Positions 54,276-64,000 of a DNA stretch of 64,000 nucleotides are shown here, piece by piece (position 1 is the first letter of the stretch; every line of letters begins with the position of its first letter). Under the pieces are notes generated by a model. That model made no database searches and had not been told where the DNA came from. It worked only from the letters and a program-made list of their open reading frames with translations. The translations under genes were made by a program, and so were the position numbers. The stretch lies in assembly GCA_033032175.1 (NCBI GenBank), contig CM065316.1, forward strand, positions 1,706,115-1,770,114, given 5' to 3'. The stretch is from Saturnia japonica (lineage: Eukaryota > Arthropoda > Insecta > Lepidoptera > Saturniidae).

Positions 54276-54869
54276 TATTTAATAATACTCTCTATATCTG
54301 TCTATTATTCTGTCACTCATATATTAAATATAAATACTAGATAATTAAGAATATGAGTTTTTTTTTTGTTAAGTTATCATTTATAATGTGCATAGTTTTT
54401 TTTAAACCAATTTTAGCTTAATTTGTATTTTAAATACCGAGTATTTAATCTATTAAAGAAAATACGAATTGGTTATATTAAAAAATATCGTTTAATAAAC
54501 TTTTATTAGAAAGTTATTAAGAGAAATCGTGATCAGCGAGATATTTGAAGAATAGATTTTAACAAAAATTTATTAGTATTGCACTATGCCCGAACAACCG
54601 CATACAGTGTGAGAGAGACAACTTTATCTCAGACTGATTAAACTTATGTAAAGTAGACGAAATCATAATTTTGCATTGCTTTGTTTCCTCCTTCAAAACT
54701 GGGCCTATATTATTATTTTATTTTTCCTTTTTCTTTTCCTGTTCCCTTTTTTCATTTTCTTTTGATTTTTCTGGATTTATAATCATTAAATTTGTTGGCT
54801 GGATGTTTAATATATGTTATAACTTAGCAATTTTACCAATTTTAGGAGGCTTTCACTTCTTTTATTAAA
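54276..54869. other. No gene recognised
   Basis: AT-rich; a short hydrophobic open stretch at 54671-54868 looks like chance. Confidence 0.4.
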
Positions 54870-55080
54870 TATAATTCATGGCAAAAATCAAAACGTAGAC
54901 ACATGGCTGTGGTAAATATATTGTTGGGTTGAAAAATATTTGCTCAAAGCAATTATATTACTTATAATATTATTAGCTCCAGATCTATTATTCAGAGATA
55001 AAACAGAGAGATACGTTTATATGGAATAAACGCTACCCGCATTTCCTCTTAAAATTATTTCAACGTTGGGCTCGAGTGCA
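54870..55080 (+). repeat. Dispersed repeat family Q, copy 3
   Basis: ATCAAAACGTAGACACATGG, TATTCAGAGATAAAACAGAG and CGCTACCCGCATTTCCTCTT are shared with 33050-33240. Confidence 0.5.
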
Positions 55081-55881
55081 TTTTATGCAATATGTTTTCA
55101 AATGCACCTATCCATTGAAAACAATGTGGTAGGTGAAAAATAAGGTATTCATTTCTCTTATCATGTGACACGACTTATGCGGATATTGCAGGGCTAAGAG
55201 AAAATACCTTACGTTAGATCAGTAAAATAAAAATACAGGACAAGTAGCGAATATAGCTCCCATTTTGAGGGTTCCGTACGTTTAAATGAGTTGTGCAAAT
55301 CAAAAGCGGCAAATCCAATCCATGGCGAATACTTTACTGTTAGCTTCACTTAAAGCAAAACTGCGGTAAACCATAAAAGGAAAAGGGAACTGTTCCATGA
55401 TATTTGTGGTGTGGTGTTTATCGTTATAGGTATCCTATTTTACCATAAACTTAAAATGTTTCATACAATGCAATAACTTACTTGTACTTCACTGTATTTT
55501 ATTACATTTGCGATTTTGTATTACATCAATGTAGTAGGCGTCTATAATAGGTTCGCACATCTCTATTCAATTTAGAATTTGTAAAAATGAGTCAAGTAAA
55601 ATATGCGCGCTGTTGGCGCTTATTTAATAAATAAATAGATCAACTACTAATATTTGTCACTGCTGCGCTCCACTTTGAATGGCGTGGTGGGCTAAGCACT
55701 CTGACATTTTATCGTCCTAAGATAGTATTTGGGAGTAACGACTTACCTAATACTGTCTTTGGATAAATCTGCAGTGATCAACTAACATTTATTTAGTTGC
55801 ATATGTGCTTCTACTCCTCGCGATCTGCGCCAAAACCATATAAAGAACAAGATAATACCTACTTACACGAAAAATTATTAC
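55081..55881. other. Mostly unassigned
   Basis: GAGGGTTCCGTACG near 55267 resembles an end of repeat M. No gene supported. Confidence 0.35.
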
Positions 55882-56131
55882 AAAAAACCGACTGCAAAAA
55901 AAACTCAACTAAAAGAAAAATATTTCACTATTTTTTCTTTTTATTTGAATCGCAGACGTGGTACCTAAATATTTTATAGCCTAGGTCATTTCCACAGTTG
56001 ATACAAATCTAATGACACCTAGTAGTCCAAAATTCATCAAGCCTTTTAGGCTATAGAGCGTGAAAAAGAAATAAACATACATACATACACCCGAAAAACA
56101 TAACCTTACTTTTAACCAGTCGGGTAAAAAG
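55882..56131 (-). mobile_element. MITE-like family J, copy 3
   Basis: About 250 bp bounded by AAACCGACTGCA and CCAGTCGGGTAAA, inverted repeats of each other. The inside matches 49130-49370 (GGTCATTTCCACAGTTGATA, TTTAGGCTATAGAGCGTG). Confidence 0.72.
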
Positions 56132-56920
56132 GAGAAGAAAGTAAAATTTAATTTCTAACTTTACATGATATCCTTTGTAAAAATCTCACACTATCTTCAT
56201 TTTAAAAAGCCTCATAAGTAAGGCGTTCAGAAATCAAACATACAAACTCAATAATCTCCCCCATCTATTCTAAGTTTCTATAATTTGGTATAGTTATTTA
56301 CCGTTTTTAACATATTTTGTGCATTTACATAGCTTTTTTAGATTTATAGCATTAGTTTGTTTTTGATTATATTTTGATCTAATATTTCATGTTTGGCGAC
56401 ATCATGAACCAATCATCAGCTATTGATCATTCGACGTGGTAAAGTCGCAAATACTAATTGTATCAAATCGCAAATATCTTCCCGACTGTACCTCAGCATT
56501 TGCTTTATCATTTTAACCAAAAAAATTTTGTATACAGTATAAAAATTCGTGAAAATTTGCATGGAACAGAATATTTTTGTCAAACATTTCTATAGTAATA
56601 ACGCAATAACAAAACACGACCTTTTGAAGGTGTTCCTTAGGAAAACCGGCTGCGTCCTATCATGGACACTTGACGTATCTATAAATAAGGGTCTCAAGAA
56701 AATTCTTAAATTTGATCACTTGTTCAATTTACAAACGATGGGCGATTGAATATGTATTTTATTCGTATACATCCTATTCATTAGTCTTTTTCTTTTGACT
56801 TAAAGTACATTATATATTAGGATTTACGGATTGTATACATTAGCACAAAGGCTTCATCTATAGTTAAAAAATTACGCAAGTATCTTATATTATTTTATTA
56901 GTCGTAATGTTTTTAACCGA
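56132..56920. other. No gene recognised
   Basis: An open stretch of 66 codons at 56549-56749 has no motif. Confidence 0.4.
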
Positions 56921-57137
56921 TATCAAAAAAAGACGGAGGTTACTACTCAATTCGAATGCATGCATTCATGGATGTTCAGCTATATCTTTATTTATGACCG
57001 ATTTGGATGGTTCTTCTTTAGTTGGAAAGGGGGTACCTCAAGGGTGGTTTCATTTTAATTTTATTAGTATTGGACCTTCAACTTCGAAGATACACCAGGG
57101 AACTCCTCAAATTCATTGAAGTTGGTTTTCTTTTTCA
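56921..57137 (+). repeat. Dispersed repeat family I, copy 3
   Basis: AAAAAAGACGGAGGTTACTA, TCAATTCGAATGCATGC, GGTACCTCAAGGGTGGTTTC and GGACCTTCAACTTCGAAGAT follow the 42240-42460 copy. Confidence 0.6.
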
Positions 57138-57582
57138 ATAGAATATTTTTTGTCTTTGATCGGTTCATTCCCTTTCTGTCAGAAAAATCCATTTAAATAC
57201 GACTAAAAGCGACTGCAAGCGGTATTCTTGCTGGGAACATCGGATCGTTCACAACGATATAAATGCATCTCTCATGGTGAGCCAAGCTATTGATGATATA
57301 GAAGACTCCTTAGTTTTGTAACTGCTCTGCTTATACACCTACCCTGTCATACTGTATCCATATAATAAATATTATTAATTCATTGACTTTCAATTATAAT
57401 AATCATAGACTACGTTGAATTTCTTGCCTATTCTTAATTGAATGAGACACAATTGTCTTATTGACTTTTAAAATTGATACTCGTTGAATCTATTTTGTGT
57501 CAAACATGTCTTTCCAAATAAAATATTTTTTTCTGTGGACCCTACTATGAAGTCCATGATCAAGAAGTAGCAGGCAAAAGCT
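57138..57582. other. No gene recognised
   Basis: No supported frame or repeat. Confidence 0.4.
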
Positions 57583-57725
57583 ACTAATATTATAAATGTG
57601 AGGTTTGTATGTTTTTTACTCAATCGCACTCAAACGTCTAAACCGATTTTAATGAAATTTGGTACACAGATAGTTTATAGCCTGGATTAGCACACTGAGT
57701 ATTTTTATCCCGGTAGACATCCTTA
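57583..57725 (+). repeat. Helitron-like 5' fragment
   Basis: CTACTAATATTATAAATGTG, ACGTCTAAACCGATTTTAAT and AAATTTGGTACACAGATAG are typical of the 5' part of lepidopteran Helitron-like elements. No 3' end found. Confidence 0.5.
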
Positions 57726-58610
57726 AGTACACGCATACGAGCGAAATTAAAAGCAAGTATCAACTTGTTAACCAAAAACGCTACCGCCTAACGCAAATAA
57801 CACAACCTACTTAGCAAATGACACAGCATGTTCCAAAAGTTATTTCTCTCATAACGCATTAATAAGCTAATAAAAATGCTTCTCATCTGACAAAGGTTTT
57901 TTTTGTCCTCCACAAAAGAATATATCAAACCTTTTCTATTTTTTAGATAAAGGTGACAGGCTACATTAAATTAAATTTCACGTTGGAAATTACTTGATAG
58001 CTTTTTGAAACTTGTTACAATTATAATATAAACTTAAAATAGAAGAAAAAATTATTTCTGCTTTACAAAGTTTAAATCACTACATTAAGATTCAAGTCTT
58101 AAAACTTTTGCGTTTATATTTAAATGCTTTCAGTTCCATTGACTTTAGTTGTCTGTCTTATTATTTTACCAAAATGTTAGCACTTAAAAGCAAGATTCAA
58201 GATCAACATTATTTGTAAAAAGAACGTCAATATGACGCGTTGTAAATATAAATAGTTTGGAAAGCCTGGAGACTGGATATACCTAGATTGGTTCATAATA
58301 TACAATGGCACATTTATATGACGAATTTTCTCCATACTGTGGTAGTAATGATGAAGTCGTAGGTCAGAGGTCTTTAGAGTAGGTTTGGGGTAGGGTACCC
58401 GAGCCAGTAGGTAGGACGTAGTTTGTCTTCCACCTTTGTAGTATAAAAAATATATGGACCACTCTTACAACTGTGTGTACAAGTCTGGTCATTACACCGT
58501 TAGCCCATTTCGACGACAATCATAATCTTGAAAATCATGACTCACATTAACCGTATATAATGTATTCTGTCTCATAGTCTCGCAGGCTCTCTTGTGTATG
58601 TATCTCTTTA
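57726..58610. other. No gene recognised
   Basis: A short family O-like tail (TTGTCTTCCACCTTTGTAG) at about 58425-58443; otherwise unassigned. Confidence 0.4.
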
Positions 58611-58832
58611 GTGTTGCTATTTCGTTTCATGGCGTTACAAGTCACAACGGTAATGAATAATTTTTCAACAAATGAGAAATTGTATTACAGTTTACTGAAG
58701 AAAGCTACAATATTTCTAAATAAAATGTTAAAAGATCTTGCTACAATGGATACCTTTGAAGTGACATGCGGGCAACTGATTAGGGCTATTCAGAGCGCAG
58801 TTTATAAGGACAGCCTCATAAGCCTTAGCTAA
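58611..58832 (+). CDS. Small open frame, unrecognised
   Basis: 73 codons; a realistic start is the internal ATG at 58629 or 58653. The text NEKLYYSLLKKATIFLNKML and DTFEVTCGQLIRAIQSAVYK looks protein-like and helical. No domain recognised, and no splice sites or promoter were identified. It may be a host exon, a transposon remnant or chance. Confidence 0.2.
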   Translation: MLLFRFMALQVTTVMNNFSTNEKLYYSLLKKATIFLNKMLKDLATMDTFEVTCGQLIRAIQSAVYKDSLISLS

Positions 58833-60375
58833 AAATGGTAGAAATATTCAACGTTAAATATTTCGGTTGTTATGTGATACTTGTAATATTTTGCCATGTT
58901 TAATTTGAAATCCGAGAAGAGGTTTCGGTTTCGGTTTGAAGAGGGCTTGAAGATAGGAATCACTTACTGAATCATTGAGAGTCAAGAATAAGTCAGAATT
59001 AAGTTGCTGATATTTAAAAAAACACCATCTTCACTTTAAATTCCTCAACAACACTAACACTTAACTAGTCCCAACAATGTGCTAATAAAATACGTTTTCT
59101 CTGTAGTTCTACTATGCATAGATGGCGAGAAAAGTTGCTTCCGTTTCAAAATATAATATCGTCAAGTTTTAAACCTACTTCCGCTACACACCGGATACTT
59201 CATATTTCCAGTTTGTTCGTACGGATAAAATCTGATCAGCGCCGGAAGTCAATAGTTCGTTTACAAAGTTCCAAAACAGATCGCATAATTTATTATTAAT
59301 ACTGGAAGTCTCTAGCAAGTATTCAGTAATTTATATCTAAATTATATTGTAAAACCTAATATTTTACGAAAATATGCGACATTTCTTTTCGTCACGATTG
59401 ACAACAGAACCCCGCGGCGCCTTATTTTTTTAAGAACTAGTGATGTAGCCCTATCTTGCTCTGACATATGCCTTACTATGCCTATACTATGCTCTTTCTC
59501 TGTCGTACAGCCACTCTATATTATACTATATATTTATGTTCGTACACGTTTTGTCATTCTTGTTGTTAGCAGTTGTTTCTCGTTATTGGTTTGAAATATT
59601 TTTATTTTATGTACCTACGAATAAACTATAATTTTTACTTTAAAGCGAGTTGAATAATATTATGCAATGACATAATTCAAATTCAATTTTAAATAGCTTT
59701 TTAATTTTCGATACATAATTCGCGATAAATTTATTTGTTTGAGTTGAAGAAATTTTACAGTCCCGATGTGGTATCGAAACGTGAATTGACAGTTACCAGA
59801 TACTTCCTCAGTTAAAAATAAGCTTATGTAAGCTTAGCGTAACTCGAGTATAATTAAGAAACTTAAGATTGCGCTGAGTAAATAGAGCTAAGCCTGAATA
59901 TGCTCTATGGATTTTAGCCTGAAATTCACCAACAATAATATTAAAAGGTGGCCAGCCGCTGATTTTCACCTTGAACTCGCTAGCTAAGCAGGAAAGTTGT
60001 ATAAAATGCACTCTTATAAAGCACATTAATTGGCCCCAGTGGGAATCGAACGTTCGGGTTCAGTTCATCAGGCCCCGAAGGTACTACCCTATTTGTAGGT
60101 ACTCTCTTCTAACTCTAGTTTGACAGCTACTACACTGATTCCACCAACCTTGTTTCCCGTTTCCAAGCGAGTATATTGAGACCACAAATCACTCTGAAGG
60201 CAGGTGAATTTAATCAAAGGCGGCAGAGATTGCCGCCGCTCTAATTTACGGACTCTAATGGACTGACTAGATGAACCCCCTACTACAAAAATAGGTAAGA
60301 AATAATAATCTCATTCTAGCACATTCTGCAGATACATTTGTTGTAGTAGACTTGGTCAATTTAAAATTCTTATCA
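58833..60375. other. No gene recognised
   Basis: GTTCGATTCCCACTGGGGCC (minus strand, about 60032-60051) resembles a tRNA B box or T-arm, but no tRNA cloverleaf can be built around it; probably an old SINE piece. Confidence 0.35.
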
Positions 60376-60660
60376 TCATTATATTAATACGTGAAGCAAA
60401 AACTTTATATCCCTTTTTACCGAAGACTGTGAGATTTGGCATGGTTAATGTTTATATGGAGAAGGAGTGCAGAAATGTAAAATTTATCTATAATATCTAT
60501 TACGAATATATACAATTAAATAAATTAATACTGCGAATCCTGAATTAACACTCAACGAAAAGTGAATTGTTTAGGTTCATGAATACTGCAAATGTCAAAC
60601 AGTAAATAGTATATGATTAAAATGTCGCTGGTCGAATTTTGACCTTAGGACGATCGCTAG
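60376..60660 (+). mobile_element. Helitron-like family E, short copy with intact 3' hairpin
   Basis: 285 bp: TCATTATATTAATACGTGAA after A, ending in the hairpin GGTCGAATTTTGACC then GGACGATCGCTAG before T. This is the clearest Helitron-type 3' end in the window. Confidence 0.8.
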
Positions 60661-61914
60661 TTATTAATAAATACGTAAAAATTATAAAAATAAGTTCATC
60701 ATGTAGCCATAGGGATAAAATTTTTGGACTTATTTTCAATTTGTTATTTTAAAGAAGTATCTACAACTTTTTACCCACACATTTAAAAAAAAGATCATAA
60801 TGAATCATGTTATTAATTAGAATTGAGTTAAAAACAACCAGATTCATATGTTAATATTTTTATTGGTTTACAACTTCTTTCATTTGTAAAATATTACTTT
60901 TATTTTCTTTTATTGAACTAATAACAACCTGGTAAGTTAAAAAAAACCACAAAATTTTTCATGATCGGTTGAAAAGATACATCCTTAACAAAAAGCTAAC
61001 CGTATAACCAGTAAATAAGAGTTTGTAGTATCGCATAACTTCATACGTAAAGATAGATCCGCGGGAACTTGTTGAAGGATGAACGCAAGCAAAATAACCA
61101 GAGACATTCTATTTGCGGGTCGATAACGTTATTTTCTGGGTTGTTAAATACTGTACCAGAAGTAATCTTTATTTGTTCAGAAAACTGTGAATAAATTCTT
61201 TTTTATTAACATTGAACTACCATCAAACCGTGTTGTCATTCACATGTTATAATTCTCTGTACCGTTTTAATCTAAAAATTTTACAAATTGAAATGCGTTA
61301 CAACTGTTTGTGATCTACTGACGGAGAGCGTTACGAAACATCACGGCTATTGAATTCCGCTGCCAAAAATTTTAATTATCTTCTTCAGTGGTCACCGTAG
61401 AAAGATTTTCTAGTAAATGTTATTCATATAAAAGCTCCGCTTCAAATAACAGCTGATAAATATCAGCGTAGATTCGTAGCGTAGAAAAATACATGTCAAA
61501 CAACTCAACATATACAAAAAAATTAAATAAGTAAAATATTATAGAAATATCAGTTAATCCATTCCATAAAGAAAACATCGATATACCTTTGTATATAATT
61601 ATATATCAACCAACTGACCAAACCATCAATTCATCAAATCAAAACATGGGGCGCATTAAGAGCTATGTAATAAATTACGTTTTTATCCTTTTTAAAATGA
61701 AGCATTCACCGTATAATGGCTTTGACGCGCTGAAGCATGACAAACGATCGGTAAGTCAAAGATGCAATTGTACAAAGTCTTCTTCAGGAGGTCAGCTAAA
61801 GGCTTTGTTGCAAAATGCGCTTTGAAACCACCTTTTACTTTATTTATTCTTTTTCTTTTCCAATCAACTTGGAAAGGTAGGAAGAATGTAAAATTGTCGT
61901 GAATATATGAAGCA
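60661..61914. other. No gene recognised
   Basis: AT-rich DNA without a supported frame or repeat. Confidence 0.4.
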
Positions 61915-62240
61915 AATACATATACGGATTGAGAATGAGATGCTTAGATGATTTGGGCATGTAGAGAGGATGAATGAAAGAAGAATGACTAAACAAATTT
62001 ATAATGCCAGTATGAAAGGAAACGTTAGAAGAGGAAGGACTAAACAACCATTCCTCGATCTAATCGAGGACGTTCTGAAGTAAGGTCAGATCAAGAGTAC
62101 TCTAAACCGACGAGCATGCGTGAAACGACTAATGAATGTTGAAGAAGTGAAATATTTAAGCCAGGATCGTAGCAGATAGAAGGGTGTGGTCTCTGCCTAC
62201 CCCGTTGGGAAATAGGCGTGATTTATGTATGTATGTATTA
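61915..62240 (+). pseudogene. LINE RT C-terminal remnant, decayed
   Basis: Matches 38195-38500: TGAGATGCTTAGATGATTTG, GAAGAATGACTAAACAAATT, GTACTCTAAACCGACGAGCA and GGGAAATAGGCGTGATTTAT. It ends in (TATG)n. Several stop codons break the frame. Confidence 0.75.
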
Positions 62241-62384
62241 ATCACTTTGATGCATTATGATCAATTTTTTTACGGTCTAGTCTTTGAATACGTTGAAAAG
62301 TTTCTTTTTAGTTTATACATTTATTAAACGTATAAGTTCAAATTGTCAGCATACGAAGAGAAATGTTTCATTATTTCTATCATA

Positions 62385-62510
62385 GGCTAACATGACAGTG
62401 TCGACTGTTGATGGATTGTAAATCCTACGGTGGTCACCGTTGTTATTGGGTTACAATGTGCTCACTATAAGTTGCAGTGTAGTCACTTCGCCATGCTTCG
62501 ATAGAAAAAA
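62385..62510 (+). repeat. LINE 3' UTR, same family as 9250 and 53640
   Basis: CGGTGGTCACCGTTGTTATT, GGGTTACAATGTGCTCAC and GCAGTGTAGTCACTTCGCC. Confidence 0.55.
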
Positions 62511-62519
62511 GCAATGCCT

Positions 62520-62835
62520 GCCCTGACTAGCTACCAACTTCAAGTAGACAATCTGTTTGTCTGTCTGTCTGGCAATCACCTATGTTTGTTCTAGCAGCTG
62601 CACTTGAGAGTCAGTGCCTCTAGGGTTTAAGGGCCATATTAAGTCACATCGTCATTTTACATCAGATGACATTGTGGTCAAATCAAATGCTAACTTTATA
62701 AAGTTGTATAAAGAAGTATTATTGATAATTTTTATTACCTATAAATTGCAGGATGACATGTTACGCTTCCCGTGTACAATATTTTATTAAAATGGGCCAA
62801 GCCGTTTACGAGTTACATCCAGACAAATAAACAGT
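62520..62835 (+). repeat. Dispersed repeats P and C, adjacent
   Basis: 62520-62705 matches family P (TAGCAGCTGCACTTGAGAGT, AAGTCACATCGTCATTTTAC). 62730-62835 matches family C (TATTATTGATAATTTTTATT, CGCTTCCCGTGTACAATATT). Confidence 0.55.
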
Positions 62836-63590
62836 ATAACAAAATTGTTTTTAAATTTCTATTCGATATTAGCGTCCCATAGAGCAACAATCTATAACAA
62901 AATATAAAAATTATATATACATGTACAAACAGAACAACAGATTTATTAATATATTAATATGGATATAAATAAAAGTTTCAAACGTCACAGAAAAATCTTC
63001 ATCTTCAATAAATATACCTATTATACAAGATAGACCCGCGAGTAAAACTTCTCGAAATGAACTCACCAAAAATTCGAACACAAGATGCTTAATTTAATAA
63101 TATTATTCATAGAACTCTCTAGAACGGCAACGAGGAAGACTTAATAGGTCGATTGGGTATTCAAGCACCCATGAACATTATCATAACTGAATTTAACGTC
63201 GTAAAAATTACCATAATGCGCTCACATCTAGTAATAAATTGCGAAGAATTGCGTTTTACACTTTTACAGTCATAACTAATTTTGATATATTATTGATATG
63301 AAATTGTATTTTTAAAAGTGCTAAAAATTTTTTTTTTTAATATTAAGCAACTATATAATCTATTAATGTGAAGTATGTTTGTCTTTTTTTTAATAGTATC
63401 AAGGCAAAATGGCGACACTGTGGCTAATAGTTTAAGCATAGTAAAAACCAAAAACAATAACGAGCAGAGTTCATCAAACCAACGTTAGATGGCAAATGGA
63501 TATACATTGGTTGATCCCGAAGTGCAACAAACCAAAAGAGAGTCTCTGTCACTGTCAAAAAAGATGCGGTCTTTACTTCTATTATCCTGT
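62836..63590. other. No gene recognised
   Basis: AT-rich; no supported features. Confidence 0.4.
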
Positions 63591-63864
63591 AACCGCCTCG
63601 TTAACCTAGTGGTCGTAAGCGCGACTGCTATGATCGAGGTCCTTGGTTAAATCCCCAGGTCGAGCAAAGTGCTATTGAGTTTTTTCTATGAATTTCTCAG
63701 TAGCAGCTCGAAGCTTGGCTTCGTGCCCGATTAATGGCAATAGGTTCGCCCACTATTACGTGGGACCTAACAACATACTCGGCGAACTGTGGGTGTACAT
63801 TAGTGCACCTCGGCCTAACCCTTCGGGGAATACAAGCGTGATGGTATGTATGTATGTATCCTGT
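63583..63864 (+). mobile_element. tRNA-derived SINE (family D), copy 4, with target duplication
   Basis: The element (about 63591-63856) is flanked by TATCCTGT at 63583-63590 and 63857-63864. A box AACCTAGTGGTCGTAAGCG; B box decayed to GGTTAAATCCCC. The body matches copy 2 and the tail is (TATG)n. The mutated B box suggests it can no longer be transcribed well. Confidence 0.87.
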
Positions 63865-63884
63865 TAAAGGTTCATTTATAGGAA

Positions 63885-64000
63885 CTAGCGATTGCCGTAA
63901 GCTCTAAATTCGACCAGCGACTTTTTGATCATAGACTATTTTCTGTTTGACATTTGCTATATTCATGAACTTAAACAATGAGTATTATCTACATCACTTG
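63885..64000 (-). mobile_element. Helitron-like family E, partial at window end
   Basis: Minus-strand copy: the 3' end CTAG is at 63885-63888, then CCAGCGACTTTTTGATCATA and AACAATGAGTATTATCTAC as in E copy 1. Continues beyond 64000. Confidence 0.75.

Noticed and set aside
54671..54868. Hydrophobic open frame resembling a membrane protein
   Set aside because: Low-complexity Phe/Ser-rich text from T-rich DNA; probably chance.
55742..55770. Possible 22-bp micro-exon with good splice sites (minus strand)
   Set aside because: The only phase compatible with the downstream exon contains a stop codon.
60030..60075. tRNA gene suggested by GTTCGATTCCC-like sequence
   Set aside because: No acceptor, D or anticodon stems can be built; more likely an old SINE fragment.
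9667..63870. CRISPR array or other regularly spaced repeats
   Set aside because: The repeats found are dispersed transposons or a 127-bp tandem; no short repeats with unique spacers were seen, and the DNA is eukaryotic.

Overview
The window is eukaryotic and almost certainly from a moth or butterfly (Lepidoptera). It is AT-rich and intron-containing. It is packed with repeat families of lepidopteran type: CTAG-ended Helitron-like elements, a tRNA-derived SINE, RTE and CR1/Jockey-type LINEs, BEL/Pao and Copia LTR retrotransposons, and a mariner transposon. No prokaryotic gene organisation, rRNA, CRISPR array or functional tRNA gene was seen. The order name rests on familiarity with these families, not on a database search.

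Layout. 1-9160 is a nested LTR-retrotransposon complex. A Copia element with an internal RT deletion was invaded by a BEL/Pao element on the minus strand (3356-8831, identical 167-bp LTRs, 5-bp duplication TTAAC). A 2,510-bp unit spanning the Copia/BEL boundary was then tandemly duplicated, or was duplicated by misassembly. 9160-20600 is a mosaic of LINE tails, Helitron-like elements, a 5'-truncated RTE inserted in one of them with a 12-bp duplication, a tRNA-SINE and a CpG-rich unique block near 13.0-13.3 kb. 20682-25015 is a nearly complete LINE whose ORF1 has a PHD-like finger and an FP25-like C-terminus; its ORF2 carries two frameshifts and one stop. 25-35 kb holds more SINE, Helitron, MITE and LINE remnants. 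35285-36587 is an apparently intact DD41D mariner with perfect 31-bp terminal repeats. 37.5-38.5 kb and 39.3 kb hold decayed LINE pieces.

40.8-43.5 kb contains a cluster of a ~330-bp, (GAA)n-tailed SINE-like family that I do not recognise; three full copies in the window have target-site duplications. 46229-47767 (minus) carries the last three coding exons of a host gene, with good splice sites and consistent phases; I cannot name the protein. 50-54 kb has Helitrons, a 127-bp tandem repeat and an unrecognised coding fragment interrupted by a Helitron. 54-64 kb is mostly old repeats and unique AT-rich DNA, ending in a SINE with an 8-bp duplication and a Helitron-like element that runs off the window.

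The retrotransposon genes encode their own mobility machinery (Gag, protease, RT, RNase H, integrase or APE endonuclease); apart from the mariner, every autonomous element visible here is damaged or incomplete. The SINE and Helitron-like copies have no coding capacity and would depend on enzymes supplied elsewhere. The strongest leads for something new are the SINE-like family with its two-module structure, the gag-deleted BEL element with intact pol and identical LTRs, and the unidentified host gene.
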